Source: an uncultured Paracoccaceae bacterium (lineage in GTDB: Bacteria; Pseudomonadota; Alphaproteobacteria; Rhodobacterales; Rhodobacteraceae). Taken from it: 64,000 bases of DNA. Below are positions 16,766-25,868 of the stretch, piece by piece. Position 1 is the first letter of the stretch. Every line of letters begins with the position of its first letter. A model generated the notes under the pieces. That model worked only from the letters and a program-made list of their open reading frames with translations. It was not told the origin of the DNA and searched no databases. The stretch covers positions 124,001 to 188,000 of the forward strand of contig CANNFQ010000005.1 in NCBI GenBank assembly GCA_947503925.1, written 5' to 3'. Position numbers and translations under genes: made by a program.

Positions 16766-16786
16766 GTCCCGGGCTTGGCCCGGGAC
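16766..16786. repeat. GTCCCGGG palindromic element (dispersed, copy 1)
   Basis: Arms GTCCCGGG (16766-16773) and CCCGGGAC (16779-16786) flank a 5-base loop; CCTCCAC follows. A second copy with the same layout lies at 56379-56399. It may act as a processing hairpin between the binding-protein and permease genes. Confidence 0.7.
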
Positions 16787-16800
16787 CTCCACATCAGGGC

Positions 16801-17583
16801 TTATTCACCCAGCTTATATTCAAGGAACCACTTCGTATTCAGCGCATCGATTGTGCCGTCAGCGCTCATATCCGCAATCGCCGCATTGATCGGCGCCACC
16901 AGATCGGACCCTTTGGGAAAGATGAAACCAAAATCCTCTGTCCCCAGCTTTTCGCCGACAATCTTCAGCCCGCCGTCAGAAGCTTCGACATAACCATTGC
17001 CAGCTGTACCATCCGTCAGCACCAGATCAACATCGCCTGCACGCAGCGCCTGTACGGTGGCGCCAAAGGTTTCCATCAGCTTGATACGCGGGTTGGCTTC
17101 ATCGCCATCCAGCACATCATAGACACCAACATAGAATGGCGTGGTGCCCGGTTGGGCGGCCATGAGCAGATCATCATCCGCCGCAAACCCGGCGGCATCG
17201 ACAAACCGGTCTTCGTCACCCCGCACAAGCATGACCATTTCAGAGGTCATGTATTTATCAGAAAAATCAACAACCTCCGCCCGGTCCTCACGGATCGTGA
17301 TCCCGGTCATGCCCAGATCATACTGGCCTTCTGACACGGCCGGGATCATCGCATCCCAGCTGATATTTTCGTAAACAACCGTGGCATTCAGCCTTTCCGC
17401 AATCTCGGCCATCGCGTCATATTCCCAGCCGACCGCATCGCCATTGCCGTCGATGAATTGCAGCGGCGGATAAGCGTTTTCTGTCACAACCACAATTTCG
17501 CGACCTTCCAGATCGGGCAGATGCCCATCGGCGCTAGCGACCGTCGCCAGCATCATCGCCGCACATGTTGCAAGAAATTTCAT
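16801..17583 (-). CDS. Polar amino-acid ABC periplasmic binding protein
   Basis: 260 aa from ATG 17583, placed after a GGGGAG ribosome site; upstream in-frame codons lie in the preceding gene. A Sec signal peptide (1-19, ending VASADG) precedes a family-3 solute-binding fold: [15 protein letters not shown], then [20 protein letters not shown] with [17 protein letters not shown], the classic amino-acid binding signature. It feeds the permease gene downstream. It sits 40 bases after the moeB-like gene and is probably on the same transcript. The exact amino acid is not predictable. Confidence 0.92.
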   Translation of the reverse strand: MKFLATCAAMMLATVASADGHLPDLEGREIVVVTENAYPPLQFIDGNGDAVGWEYDAMAEIAERLNATVVYENISWDAMIPAVSEGQYDLGMTGITIREDRAEVVDFSDKYMTSEMVMLVRGDEDRFVDAAGFAADDDLLMAAQPGTTPFYVGVYDVLDGDEANPRIKLMETFGATVQALRAGDVDLVLTDGTAGNGYVEASDGGLKIVGEKLGTEDFGFIFPKGSDLVAPINAAIADMSADGTIDALNTKWFLEYKLGE

Positions 17584-17623
17584 TGCGTTCTCCCCAGATA
17601 TAAACCGCCCCGCAGTATGGGCG

Positions 17624-18679
17624 TCAGCCGTCCGTGTGCAAGCCCTTGCCCTGACAAATCGCGCAATCGGCGCGGGGCGCAATCTTGATCGTCCGGGTTT
17701 CGGCATAAAGTGCATCGTAAATCAGCAATCGGCGTCCCAGCCCCATACCTGCGCCGGTGATCTTTTTGACCGCCTCAACCGCCATCATCGCGCCAATCAC
17801 GCCGGGCAAGGGACCGATGACACCGGCCTCCGCACAGCTGGGCACAAGCGCCGGGTCAGGCGCGTCTGGAAAAATGCATTCATAACAGGGGGTTCCCTGG
17901 GTCGGGTCGTAAAGGCTGATCTGGCCTTCCCATTGGGTCAAGGCCGCGGCAACCAACGGCTTACCTTGCGCCACTGCCACCCGGTTCACCAGATAGCGGG
18001 TGGCGAAATTGTCAGTGCCATCAAGGATTAGGTCATAATCGGCCAGCAGGTCAGTTGCGATATCTTCCGAAAACCGGCGGTGATAGGGGCGGACCTCAAC
18101 AAACGGGTTTTGGGCCGTCATCGCCGCTGCTGCCGAATGCACTTTGGGCATTCCGATATCGGCGTCGCGATGGATCACTTGCCGCTGCAAATTGGCATTT
18201 TCAACCAGATCATCATCGATCACACCAATGGTCCCGACACCGGCGGCGGCCAGATATTGCAAGGCAGGCGCGCCCAGCCCCCCGGCCCCAACGACAAGCA
18301 CCTTCGCGTCGCGCAATGCCTTTTGCCCCGGTCCGCCCACCTCGCGCAGAATGATATGGCGGGCATAGCGATCCAGTTCGGTTTCCGAAAACGTCGCTGA
18401 CCGCGCAACCGGCTTTACCTCAGCTGCAGCCCGCGCCCGCAACCCGCCCAAAACACGGCGATAGCCCCAGATCATGAAACCAAAACTGATGATGACGCCC
18501 CATAGCCGGGCATCGCCGCCCGTCGCCATACGCAAGGCATGACCCGCAGGCAGGATCAGATGCAGCATCACGACAGCCACCAGCAGGATCACAATCATCG
18601 TCCATCGGGCGGCATAGGGGGCATTCATCGCAATGCCGATCCCCCACAGGGCGGCGGCCATGCTACCCACCATGATCAT
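17624..18679 (-). CDS. Membrane-anchored ThiF/MoeB-family E1-like adenylyltransferase
   Basis: 351 aa, about 100 longer than soluble MoeB/ThiF. Residues 1-80 hold two or three hydrophobic helices, followed by an E1-like domain: the [15 protein letters not shown] lead-in, the ATP-binding [17 protein letters not shown] (131-147), [13 protein letters not shown] and GVIGPLPG. Zinc cysteines appear as CYEC and CAIC. There is no rhodanese domain. The family adenylates the C-terminal Gly of ubiquitin-like sulfur carriers (MoaD, ThiS) for molybdopterin or thiamin synthesis. The membrane anchor is the oddity. It overlaps dut (ATGA). Confidence 0.88.
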   Translation of the reverse strand: MIMVGSMAAALWGIGIAMNAPYAARWTMIVILLVAVVMLHLILPAGHALRMATGGDARLWGVIISFGFMIWGYRRVLGGLRARAAAEVKPVARSATFSETELDRYARHIILREVGGPGQKALRDAKVLVVGAGGLGAPALQYLAAAGVGTIGVIDDDLVENANLQRQVIHRDADIGMPKVHSAAAAMTAQNPFVEVRPYHRRFSEDIATDLLADYDLILDGTDNFATRYLVNRVAVAQGKPLVAAALTQWEGQISLYDPTQGTPCYECIFPDAPDPALVPSCAEAGVIGPLPGVIGAMMAVEAVKKITGAGMGLGRRLLIYDALYAETRTIKIAPRADCAICQGKGLHTDG

Positions 18680-19131
18680 AGGCCGGTTGATCCGAATCCA
18701 CCCGGCCCACGGGTTGTCGCATTAAGAAACGGCACTTGAGCGAAGTGTGCCTGCACCACCGGGGCGACCACCATCTGTGCAATCCGCATCCCATGGGTGA
18801 CCGTAAAGTAATCCGCGCCAAGGTTGATCATGATAACGCCCACCGGCCCGCGATAGTCGCTGTCAATCGTCCCCGGCGCATTCGCCAACGTCACCCCATG
18901 TTTCAGCGCAACGCCGGAACGTGGCCTGATCTGCACTTCGAACCCGTCCGGGATCGCCATGCGCAACCCCGTCGGGATCAGCTTACGCGCACCTGGCGGC
19001 AATTCCACATCGCGGCGATCAGGCAGGTTCGCCCTGATGTCGGCCCCCGCCGCACCGGGCGTTTCATAAGACGGCACGCCAAGACCCATATCGGCCCCGT
19101 CATCCCATTGAAAAGCGATCTGGGGGGTCAC
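18676..19131 (-). CDS. dut: dUTP diphosphatase
   Basis: 151 aa, the standard trimeric dUTPase length. Family motifs in order: GAAGADIRANLPD, RPRSGVALKHGVT, GTIDSDYRGPVGVIM, RIAQMVV and the C-terminal phosphate-binding arm RGPGGFGSTG. It hydrolyses dUTP to dUMP, keeping uracil out of DNA and supplying thymidylate synthesis. ATGA overlaps with coaBC upstream and the ThiF-like gene downstream show tight co-translation. The coaBC-dut arrangement is common in proteobacteria. Confidence 0.97.
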   Translation of the reverse strand: MTPQIAFQWDDGADMGLGVPSYETPGAAGADIRANLPDRRDVELPPGARKLIPTGLRMAIPDGFEVQIRPRSGVALKHGVTLANAPGTIDSDYRGPVGVIMINLGADYFTVTHGMRIAQMVVAPVVQAHFAQVPFLNATTRGPGGFGSTGL

Positions 19132-20321
19132 GTCATCGCCTCCGCAATCCGCTGGGCCAGTTGGCGGGCCACCTGATCCTTGGTCATCCGGGGCCAGCTA
19201 TCGGCACCGGCATCGCTGATCAGGGTGACCGCATTCTCGCTTCCACCCATGATCCCGGTTTCGGGCGACACGTCGTTAGCGACGATCCAATCACAGCCCT
19301 TGCGCACGCGCTTGGCCGTCGCATGCGCGATCACATCATCCGTTTCTGCGGCAAAACCGACCACCAGCTTTGGCCGCCCCTCTTTCATCTCTGAAACCGT
19401 GGCGAGAATGTCGGGGTTTTCAGCAAATTCCAATGTTGGCAACCCGCTGCCATCTTTCTTGATCTTGCTGTCGCCCGCATTGGTCACATGCCAATCCGCC
19501 ACGGCGGCAGCGAATACGGCGGCATCAGCGGCCCGGGCGGCTTGCACAGCCTCTAGCATCTGGCGGGCGGTCTGCACGTTGACCACGTTGACCCCGGCAG
19601 GTGGCGGAACATCCGCCGGGCCAGTGACAAAGGTCACATCCGCCCCGAGACCCGCCAACGCCCCGGCAATCGCCGTTCCCTGCGCGCCGGATGATCGGTT
19701 CGCGATATACCGGACCGGGTCAATCGGTTCATGGGTCGGGCCTGAAGTGACAAGGATATGGCGCCCTTTCAACGGCCCATCCGCCAAAGCGCTGGCAATG
19801 GCGTCAATGATCTCAGGCACTTCCGCCATACGGCCCGGACCATATTCGCCGCAAGCCATATCGCCCTCATTCGGGCCAACGACCAGCACGCCATCACTTT
19901 TCAAAGTAGCTAAGTTTCGTCCGGTCGCCGGATGATCCCACATGCGTACATTCATCGAGGGCGCAATCAACACGCGCTTGTCCGTGGCAAGCAACAAGGT
20001 GGATGCCAAATCATTGGCCAGCCCGCCTGCCATCTTGGCCATAAGGTCAGCCGTGGCCGGGGCCACAACAATCAGATCCGCGGCACGGGACAGCTCAATA
20101 TGACCCATCTCAGCCTCATCCGTAAGGTTAAACAGATCCTGATAAACCTTCGCCGCACTCAACGCTGACAGACTCAGCGGAGTGACAAACTCCACACCGG
20201 CTTTTGTCAAAACCGGTGTCACCTGCGCCTCTCGTTCGCGCAAACGACGCACAAGGTCCAACGCCTTAAAGGCGGCAATACCACCACCCACGATCAATAA
20301 AATATGTTTGCCAGCCAGCAT
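19128..20321 (-). CDS. coaBC: Bifunctional phosphopantothenoylcysteine decarboxylase/synthetase
   Basis: 397 aa. The N-terminal flavin-binding CoaC decarboxylase domain (about 1-185) includes the PSMNVRMWDHPA substrate signature and the active-site GEYGPGRM region. The C-terminal CoaB synthetase domain (about 190-397) shows LVTSGPTHEPIDPVRYIANRSSG and KIKKDG, the nucleotide and substrate loops. It joins cysteine to 4'-phosphopantothenate and decarboxylates the product, in CoA synthesis. It starts 64 bases downstream of rpoHII and is the first gene of the dut/ThiF group. Confidence 0.97.
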   Translation of the reverse strand: MLAGKHILLIVGGGIAAFKALDLVRRLREREAQVTPVLTKAGVEFVTPLSLSALSAAKVYQDLFNLTDEAEMGHIELSRAADLIVVAPATADLMAKMAGGLANDLASTLLLATDKRVLIAPSMNVRMWDHPATGRNLATLKSDGVLVVGPNEGDMACGEYGPGRMAEVPEIIDAIASALADGPLKGRHILVTSGPTHEPIDPVRYIANRSSGAQGTAIAGALAGLGADVTFVTGPADVPPPAGVNVVNVQTARQMLEAVQAARAADAAVFAAAVADWHVTNAGDSKIKKDGSGLPTLEFAENPDILATVSEMKEGRPKLVVGFAAETDDVIAHATAKRVRKGCDWIVANDVSPETGIMGGSENAVTLISDAGADSWPRMTKDQVARQLAQRIAEAMT

Positions 20322-20385
20322 CTTTCGCTCCGGAATTTCTGATCAACACTAGGTCAGAAATTACCAGAGATACAATGGTAGACCC

Positions 20386-21264
20386 TCATGCAAAGAATGC
20401 ATGGACCTCGTTGCTTTGGGCTTCAAGCGTCTTGCGCATTTTGCCAAATGCGGCCGCCTCCAACTGGCGCACACGCTCTTTCGATAGACCCAGCTCTGTA
20501 CCAAGGCTTTCCAATGTGCGGGGATCATCGCGCAGTTTGCGTTCGCGCACGATGAACTGCTCACGATCATTCAAACCCGACAGGGCCGTCACCAGCCATT
20601 GGCGCAACGTTTCATTATCATGCGAGTTTTCGACAGTCTCAGCCGCCTGTGGACCATCATCCTCCAGCGCGTCAATCCACTCACGTCCCTCATCCTCAGT
20701 CGATTGTGTGGCGTTCAGCGAAAAGTCAGAACCGGACAAACGGCCTTCCATCATCTCAACGTCATGCAGGGGCACACCGACCTCAATCGCAATCATCTCG
20801 CGCATATGCTGGCGGTCCAGTTCCCGGCCGTCGGCAGCGGCTTCACGCTCCAACCGGGCCTGCACGCGGCGCATGTTGAAAAAGAGTGATTTCTGCGAAG
20901 AGGTCGATCCGGTGCGCACCATAGACCAGTTGCGCATCACATAGTCCTGAATCGATGCCTTGATCCACCAAACAGCATAGGTAGAAAAGCGGACGCCACG
21001 ATCAGGATCGAATTTGTCCGCGGCTTTCATCAGACCAACCGACGCTTCCTGGATCAGGTCATTCATCGGGGCGCCGTAACGTTTGAACTTCGACGCCATG
21101 GAAATTGCCAGACGCATATACGCTGTGATCAGCCGGTGCAGGGCCTGTTCATCGCGATCATCGCGCCAGGCATAGGCCAGTGCCAGTTCCGTTTCCGCGT
21201 CCAGCAACTCGGCCTTCATGGCAGTGCGTGACAAAGTTTGATCGGAAAAGCCGGCGATTCCCAT
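20386..21264 (-). CDS. rpoH2: RNA polymerase sigma-32-type factor, RpoHII group
   Basis: 292 aa from ATG 21264, which follows a GGGGAG ribosome site. Sigma-70 region 2 is clear (RLAISMASKFKRYG, NDLIQEASVGLMKAADKFD, RFSTYAVWWIKASIQDYV). The RpoH-specific box is QKSLFFNMRR, and region 4 is LGLSKERVRQLEAAAFGKMR. The short N terminus lacks the conserved start of ordinary RpoH, which fits the second Rhodobacteraceae paralogue, RpoHII. In Rhodobacter, RpoHII responds to singlet oxygen and other oxidative stress together with RpoHI. It is divergent from cobU across 92 bases. Confidence 0.9.
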   Translation of the reverse strand: MGIAGFSDQTLSRTAMKAELLDAETELALAYAWRDDRDEQALHRLITAYMRLAISMASKFKRYGAPMNDLIQEASVGLMKAADKFDPDRGVRFSTYAVWWIKASIQDYVMRNWSMVRTGSTSSQKSLFFNMRRVQARLEREAAADGRELDRQHMREMIAIEVGVPLHDVEMMEGRLSGSDFSLNATQSTEDEGREWIDALEDDGPQAAETVENSHDNETLRQWLVTALSGLNDREQFIVRERKLRDDPRTLESLGTELGLSKERVRQLEAAAFGKMRKTLEAQSNEVHAFFA

Positions 21265-21356
21265 GATATTCTCCCCATATGCGTGCGATGCATTAACTTT
21301 GTTTGTCGAAATGGTTACGCAGGGGTAACAACATTGGATCAAACAAAGTTGCATCA

Positions 21357-21878
21357 ATGGGAACTTCTCAACTAACACTCGTTATCGGCGGGGCTGCGTC
21401 CGGCAAATCGTCCTTCGCCGAAAGCCTTGTTTTACAGTCACAAAAGCACCCGATTTACATCGCCACAGCACAGGTGTTCGATGATGAAATGGCGCAGAAA
21501 GTTTCGCGGCATCGCGACATGCGTGGGACGGGCTGGACCACAATAGAAGAGCCGATTGATCTCGCCAAAGCGCTGGAGCAAGTGACGACGGATCAGGCCG
21601 TGCTGATCGATTGCGCCACGCTTTGGCTGACCAACCTGCTTTTGGGCAAACATGACATTGCCGCCGCATCGGCCGGTTTACTAGTGGCAGTGCGGCAATG
21701 TCAGGGCCCGGTTGTTATCGTCTCGAACGAGGTGGGGTATGGGATCGTGCCCGAAAACGCGCTTTCACGCAGTTTCCGAAACGCCCAAGGCACCTTGAAC
21801 CAAAGCATCGCAGCAGAGGCCGACACCGTTATCACCGTGATAGCGGGCCTTCCGGTGGCGCTGAAGGGCAGCTTATGA
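21357..21878 (+). CDS. cobU: Adenosylcobinamide kinase/guanylyltransferase
   Basis: 173 aa from ATG 21357. P-loop GGAASGKSS (about 10-18). The CobU signature includes YIATAQVFDDEMAQKVSRHR and the NEVGYGIVPENALSRSFR C-terminal loop, with the guanylylated His in the SRHRDMRG region. It phosphorylates adenosylcobinamide and then attaches GMP, preparing the nucleotide loop of cobalamin. It is also named cobP in aerobic organisms. The stop overlaps the start of the next phosphatase gene (ATGA). No cobalamin riboswitch fits in the 92-base upstream gap. Confidence 0.95.
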   Translation: MGTSQLTLVIGGAASGKSSFAESLVLQSQKHPIYIATAQVFDDEMAQKVSRHRDMRGTGWTTIEEPIDLAKALEQVTTDQAVLIDCATLWLTNLLLGKHDIAAASAGLLVAVRQCQGPVVIVSNEVGYGIVPENALSRSFRNAQGTLNQSIAAEADTVITVIAGLPVALKGSL

Positions 21879-22444
21879 CGCGGCTTTGGATGGTCAGGCA
21901 TGGGCCCACCCATGCAAAGACCATGGTCGGCTGGTCCGACCTGCCCGCTGACCTGTCTGATACCGCCGCCATTGCGCGACTGCGTGATTATCTGCCAGAT
22001 GCGCCAACAATCTCCTCTGATCTGATCCGGGCAAGTGCCACGGCTGACGCGTTGCAGCCACGTTTCCGCATGCCACATGATCCCAATCTGCGCGAGATTA
22101 ATTTCGGCGCATGGGAGCTACGCAGCTTTAAAGAGGTCGAAGCCGAAGACCCCCACACCATCCGCGCCTATTGGGAACGACCAGGCACAATCGCGCCGCC
22201 TGCCGGGGAAAGCTGGAATATGGTGCGCAACCGGGTGGATGGCGCGATTGACCAGCTCTTGTCCGGACCCCATGAAAACCTGATTGTCGTGGTTCATTTC
22301 GGTGTGATCCTGACCCAGATCCAAAGGGCGCTCGGGATCGATGCCTATGCCGCGTTCAGCCATAAGATCGACAACCTGTCAGTGACCGATCTGCATATAA
22401 AGGCCGGTCACTGGAAAGTCGACAAGATCAATCACATCCCGTGA
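21875..22444 (+). CDS. Histidine phosphatase, probable alpha-ribazole phosphatase
   Basis: 189 aa. Phosphoglycerate-mutase fold: the RHG motif with catalytic His (LWMVRHGPTHAK), DLIRASATADAL, the acid Glu in LREINFGAWE and the second His in VVVHFGVILTQI. CobC-type alpha-ribazole phosphatases share this layout. Co-translation with cobU (ATGA) supports a cobalamin role, removing the 5'-phosphate of alpha-ribazole phosphate or adenosylcobalamin phosphate. The fold is broad, so a general phosphatase cannot be excluded. Confidence 0.85.
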   Translation: MTRLWMVRHGPTHAKTMVGWSDLPADLSDTAAIARLRDYLPDAPTISSDLIRASATADALQPRFRMPHDPNLREINFGAWELRSFKEVEAEDPHTIRAYWERPGTIAPPAGESWNMVRNRVDGAIDQLLSGPHENLIVVVHFGVILTQIQRALGIDAYAAFSHKIDNLSVTDLHIKAGHWKVDKINHIP

Positions 22445-22504
22445 TAGCTGATTTCAAATATCATCACTGGCCCCGGTCGGGCAGCCGCGCCTAATCTGCA
22501 GCGC

Positions 22505-23191
22505 ATGACATATCAACTTTACATCGGTGATCGCACCTTCAGCAGCTGGTCCTTGCGCGGCTGGCTGATGCTGGAAAAATTCAATCTGCCCTATCAGGCC
22601 AATCTGGTAGGGCTTTACGCGGGAACCTACCGCGATGAGCTGGCTAATCTGGAACCAGCGCGCACCGTACCGACCATGGTGACCCCGGCGGGCCATGTGC
22701 TTAGCGATAGTCTGGCAATGGCCGAAACGCTGGCTGAAAGTCACCCCGATGCGGGGCTATACCCTTCAGACCCGGGAGCGCGGGCATTGGCACGCAACAT
22801 CATCTGCGAAATGCATGCAGGTTTCGGCGCATTGCGCGACGCCTGCCCGATGCAGCTGGACCGTGTGTGGGAAGGGTTCACAGTCAGTCAAGCGGTCAAG
22901 GCCGATCTGGACCGGATCATATATCTCTGGTCACTGGCCCGCAGACGGCACGGCCAAGACGGCCCATGGCTTTTCGGCGCATATAGCCTGGCCGATGTAT
23001 TCTACGCCCCCGTTGCCCTGCGGATCGTGGGCTATGGTTTGCCTGCCAGCATTGAAGCCCAGGCCTATGTCAACGCGCATCTGACTGACCGGGCCTTTCT
23101 GGCGTGGCGACGGGCGGCGTTGGATGAAAACTACGATCCGTTCCCCTATCAGCTTGGGTTGGAATCCCGGCCTTGGCCCGATGCGGGTTAA
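22505..23191 (+). CDS. Glutathione S-transferase family protein
   Basis: 228 aa. Thioredoxin-like N-terminal domain with YIGDRTFSSWSLRGWLMLEK, where the Ser residues following Thr/Phe hold the glutathione thiol. ARTVPTMV and the ADSLAMAE-like SDSLAMAETLAE segment bind glutathione. A helical C-terminal domain contains GAYSLADVFYAPVALR, the N-capping/hydrophobic staple motif. The reaction is probably conjugation or reductive cleavage with glutathione; the substrate is unknown. It stands alone between the cobU pair and comM. Confidence 0.9.
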   Translation: MTYQLYIGDRTFSSWSLRGWLMLEKFNLPYQANLVGLYAGTYRDELANLEPARTVPTMVTPAGHVLSDSLAMAETLAESHPDAGLYPSDPGARALARNIICEMHAGFGALRDACPMQLDRVWEGFTVSQAVKADLDRIIYLWSLARRRHGQDGPWLFGAYSLADVFYAPVALRIVGYGLPASIEAQAYVNAHLTDRAFLAWRRAALDENYDPFPYQLGLESRPWPDAG

Positions 23192-23203
23192 CCTTTCCTA
23201 AAC
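23188..23203 (+). promoter_or_regulatory. CtrA-like site upstream of comM
   Basis: TTAA, seven bases, then TAAAC matches the CtrA consensus (TTAA-N7-TTAAC) in eight of nine defined positions and begins 54 bases before the comM start. It overlaps the end of the GST gene. In Rhodobacter capsulatus, DNA-uptake genes such as comM are under CtrA control, so the position is meaningful. Confidence 0.45.
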
Positions 23204-23241
23204 CACCGGCAACTACCCGTTAACCAATAACGGGGAGTGCC

Positions 23242-24756
23242 ATGGTCGCCAAAGCCTATACAGTTGCATTTGAAGGGATCGAAGCGCGGATCGTCGAGGT
23301 GCAATGCGCCGTCACACCCGGCATTCCAGCCTTTTCAGTCGTTGGGCTGCCGGACAAGGCGGTGTCAGAGGCGAAAGAAAGGGTACGGGCTGCCCTGACG
23401 GCCATGGCCATCGCCCTGCCGTCAAAACGGATCACAATTAACCTCTCACCCGCTGACCTGCCCAAGGAAGGGTCGCATTTCGACCTGCCCATCGCGCTGG
23501 CCCTGCTAGCCGCGCTTGAAATCATCCCGCATGAGGATGCGGAAAACACCGTGGCATTGGGCGAGTTATCCCTCGACGGGACACTTGTTCCGGTTGTCGG
23601 GGCGCTGCCCGCCGCGATGGCGGCGGCCAGTGATGATCGGACATTGCTTTGCCCGCATGGCTGTGGGGCAGAGGCGGCCTGGGTCGGGGCCGCTCATGTG
23701 ATCGCACCCCGCACGCTGGCCGATGTGGTGCGTCACTACACAGGGCAATCGGTCATTGCTGCATCCGAGCCGGGCGAGGTGAACAACCACCAGGCCAGCC
23801 GCGACCTGTCTGAAGTCAAAGGTCAGGAACGGGCCAAGCGGGTGCTGGAGATCGCAGCAGCAGGACGGCACCACCTGATCTTCGTCGGCGCGCCGGGGTC
23901 CGGAAAATCCATGCTTGCGGCGCGTATTCCGGGGCTTTTGCCGCCGCTGACCCCGGCAGAGGCGTTAGAGACCTCGATGATCCATTCGCTGTCAGGTCTG
24001 CTGGATGAAGGCGGGATCAACCGCGAACGCCCGTTCCGGGAACCGCATCACACAGCCTCCATGGCGGCCATCGTGGGTGGTGGACGCAGCGCCAAACCGG
24101 GCGAGATCAGCCTCGCCCACAATGGCGTGCTTTTCATGGATGAATTTCCCGAATTTGCACGCACCGTTCTGGAAACCCTGCGCCAACCGATTGAAACAGG
24201 CGAGGTTGTGGTCGCGCGGGCCAATGCGCATGTTCGCTACCCCTGCCGGTTCATGCTGATCGCGGCAGCAAACCCTTGTAAATGCGGGCATCTGGCTGAC
24301 CCAGCGCGCGCCTGCACCCGGGCGCCAATCTGTGGCGAGGATTACATGGGCCGCATATCGGGTCCGTTGATGGATCGGTTCGATTTGCGGGTCGAAGTCC
24401 CGCCCGTCGCCTTTACTGATCTTGATCTTCCCCAGACCGGCGAAAGCACCGCAAGCGTCGCCGCCCGCGTGACAGCAGCACGGGCAACCCAGTCGCAACG
24501 GTTCGCCGGGCATGACAGGATCCGTGTGAATGCGGACGCCGAAGGTCACCTGCTTGAGGAAATCGCCACACCCGATAGCGAAGGCCGTGCGCTTTTGATC
24601 AAAGTGGCCGAACGGTTTGGCTTGTCTGCACGCGGCTATCACCGGGTTTTGCGGGTGGCACGGACGATAGCCGATCTGGACGGGGCCGATACGGTATGTA
24701 AACCACATGTAGCAGAGGCGGTCAGTTACAGGCTTGCCATGGCCAAGGAGGTGTGA
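23242..24756 (+). CDS. comM: YifB/ComM family AAA+ ATPase (Mg-chelatase-like)
   Basis: 504 aa. The N-terminal Lon-like ChlI fold (about 1-170) is followed by an AAA+ domain with Walker A GAPGSGKSM, Walker B FMDEFPEF and sensor LIAAANPCKCG. The cysteines CxCG and ACTRAPICG form a probable zinc site. A C-terminal Mg-chelatase-type lid contains LSARGYHRVLRVARTIADLDG. ComM is a hexameric helicase that promotes branch migration during integration of incoming DNA. Start ATG has a GGGGAG site. A CtrA-like sequence lies upstream, fitting a role linked to gene-transfer-agent or transformation uptake. Confidence 0.95.
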   Translation: MVAKAYTVAFEGIEARIVEVQCAVTPGIPAFSVVGLPDKAVSEAKERVRAALTAMAIALPSKRITINLSPADLPKEGSHFDLPIALALLAALEIIPHEDAENTVALGELSLDGTLVPVVGALPAAMAAASDDRTLLCPHGCGAEAAWVGAAHVIAPRTLADVVRHYTGQSVIAASEPGEVNNHQASRDLSEVKGQERAKRVLEIAAAGRHHLIFVGAPGSGKSMLAARIPGLLPPLTPAEALETSMIHSLSGLLDEGGINRERPFREPHHTASMAAIVGGGRSAKPGEISLAHNGVLFMDEFPEFARTVLETLRQPIETGEVVVARANAHVRYPCRFMLIAAANPCKCGHLADPARACTRAPICGEDYMGRISGPLMDRFDLRVEVPPVAFTDLDLPQTGESTASVAARVTAARATQSQRFAGHDRIRVNADAEGHLLEEIATPDSEGRALLIKVAERFGLSARGYHRVLRVARTIADLDGADTVCKPHVAEAVSYRLAMAKEV

Positions 24757-24772
24757 AGATGCAAAAGTTTGC

Positions 24773-24866
24773 GGGTAGGTAAAATCTGCAGCGCAGATTT
24801 TACGGGAATGCCGCGCGTGGCACCGTTCCGACACCGAAAAATCTGTGTCACAGATTTTTCCTACCC
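24773..24866. repeat. Nested inverted repeat, three-stem element / bidirectional terminator
   Basis: The outer arms GGGTAGG (24773-24779) and CCTACCC (24860-24866) enclose two perfect hairpins: 24780-24789 with 24793-24802, and 24836-24847 with 24849-24860. Both inner hairpins carry the same AAAATCTG/CAGATTTT core. The element fills the gap between convergent comM and gshB, includes the gshB stop codon, and probably terminates both. Its symmetric two-hairpin layout resembles a REP-pair/mini-element. Confidence 0.7.
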
Positions 24867-25805
24867 GGCGCGCTTCGCTTCTATGGCAAGCCAGATCTTT
24901 TCGGCCACATTAATCCCATCGAACCGTTCCAGTTCCTGAATGCCGGTGGGCGAGGTCACGTTGATCTCGGTCAGCCAGTCACCGATCACATCGATCCCGA
25001 CAAAAACCTGACCCTTCTCGCGCAAAAGCGGCCCGATCCGGGCGCAGATCTGGCGATCCCGGTCAGTCAGGGCGACCTTTTCGGGCCTGCCGCCCACATG
25101 CATGTTCGACCGGGTCTCACCGGCCGCAGGCACCCGGTTGATCGCCCCGACGGGTTCGCCATTCACCAGAATGACGCGCTTGTCGCCGCTGGACACCGCA
25201 GGCAGAAATTTTTGCATGATCAGTGGCTCACGATTGATACCGCTGAATAGCTCATGCAGCGAGGCAAGGTTGCTATCCCCTTCGCGCAGCTTGAAAACCC
25301 CGGCTCCGCCATTGCCGTAAAGTGGCTTCAGGATCACATCGCCATGGGTCGCCCGAAACCCTTTGAGCGTTTCGAGATCGCGGGCAATCATTGTCGGTGG
25401 CGTCAGATCAGGAAAATCCAGCACCAGCAGCTTTTCGGGGTAATTGCGTACCCAGAACGGATCATTCACCACCAATGTACCCGGATGCACCATGTCCAGT
25501 ATATGGGTCGTTGTGATGTAACCCATGTCAAAAGGCGGATCCTGACGCAGCCAGACCACATCCATATCAGCCAGATCAATCAGTTGCGGATCACCCAAAC
25601 GAAAATGATCCGCCCTCACCCGCTGTACGGTCAGTGGCCAGCCCTGTGCCGTCACGCGACCCTGATCATAGGCCAGCTTGTCAGGGGTGTAGTAATACAG
25701 GCTATGGCCGCGCGCCTGCGCTTCTTCCGCCAGACGAAACGTGCTGTCGGCATCAATATCAATTGGCCCAATCGGGTCCATCTGAAAGGCTATCTTTAAC
25801 GGCAT
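24861..25805 (-). CDS. gshB: Glutathione synthetase
   Basis: 314 aa from ATG 25805. ATP-grasp enzyme adding glycine to gamma-glutamylcysteine. Visible marks: an N-terminal domain starting [36 protein letters not shown]-grasp residues in [16 protein letters not shown], and the C-terminal [19 protein letters not shown] metal and substrate loop. Standard length. It is followed convergently by comM; its stop lies in the stem of the nested inverted repeat. It is probably co-transcribed with yraN and rsmI upstream. Confidence 0.97.
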   Translation of the reverse strand: MPLKIAFQMDPIGPIDIDADSTFRLAEEAQARGHSLYYYTPDKLAYDQGRVTAQGWPLTVQRVRADHFRLGDPQLIDLADMDVVWLRQDPPFDMGYITTTHILDMVHPGTLVVNDPFWVRNYPEKLLVLDFPDLTPPTMIARDLETLKGFRATHGDVILKPLYGNGGAGVFKLREGDSNLASLHELFSGINREPLIMQKFLPAVSSGDKRVILVNGEPVGAINRVPAAGETRSNMHVGGRPEKVALTDRDRQICARIGPLLREKGQVFVGIDVIGDWLTEINVTSPTGIQELERFDGINVAEKIWLAIEAKRAG

Positions 25806-25868
25806 CGGTGACCTCGTTTTATGATAGCTGATACATGGCCCAGCTCCCCGCGACACGCAATGGAAAGG

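Noticed and set aside
21265..21356. Possible cobalamin riboswitch before cobU
   Set aside because: The divergent gap is only 92 bases and no B12-box-like sequence was recognised.
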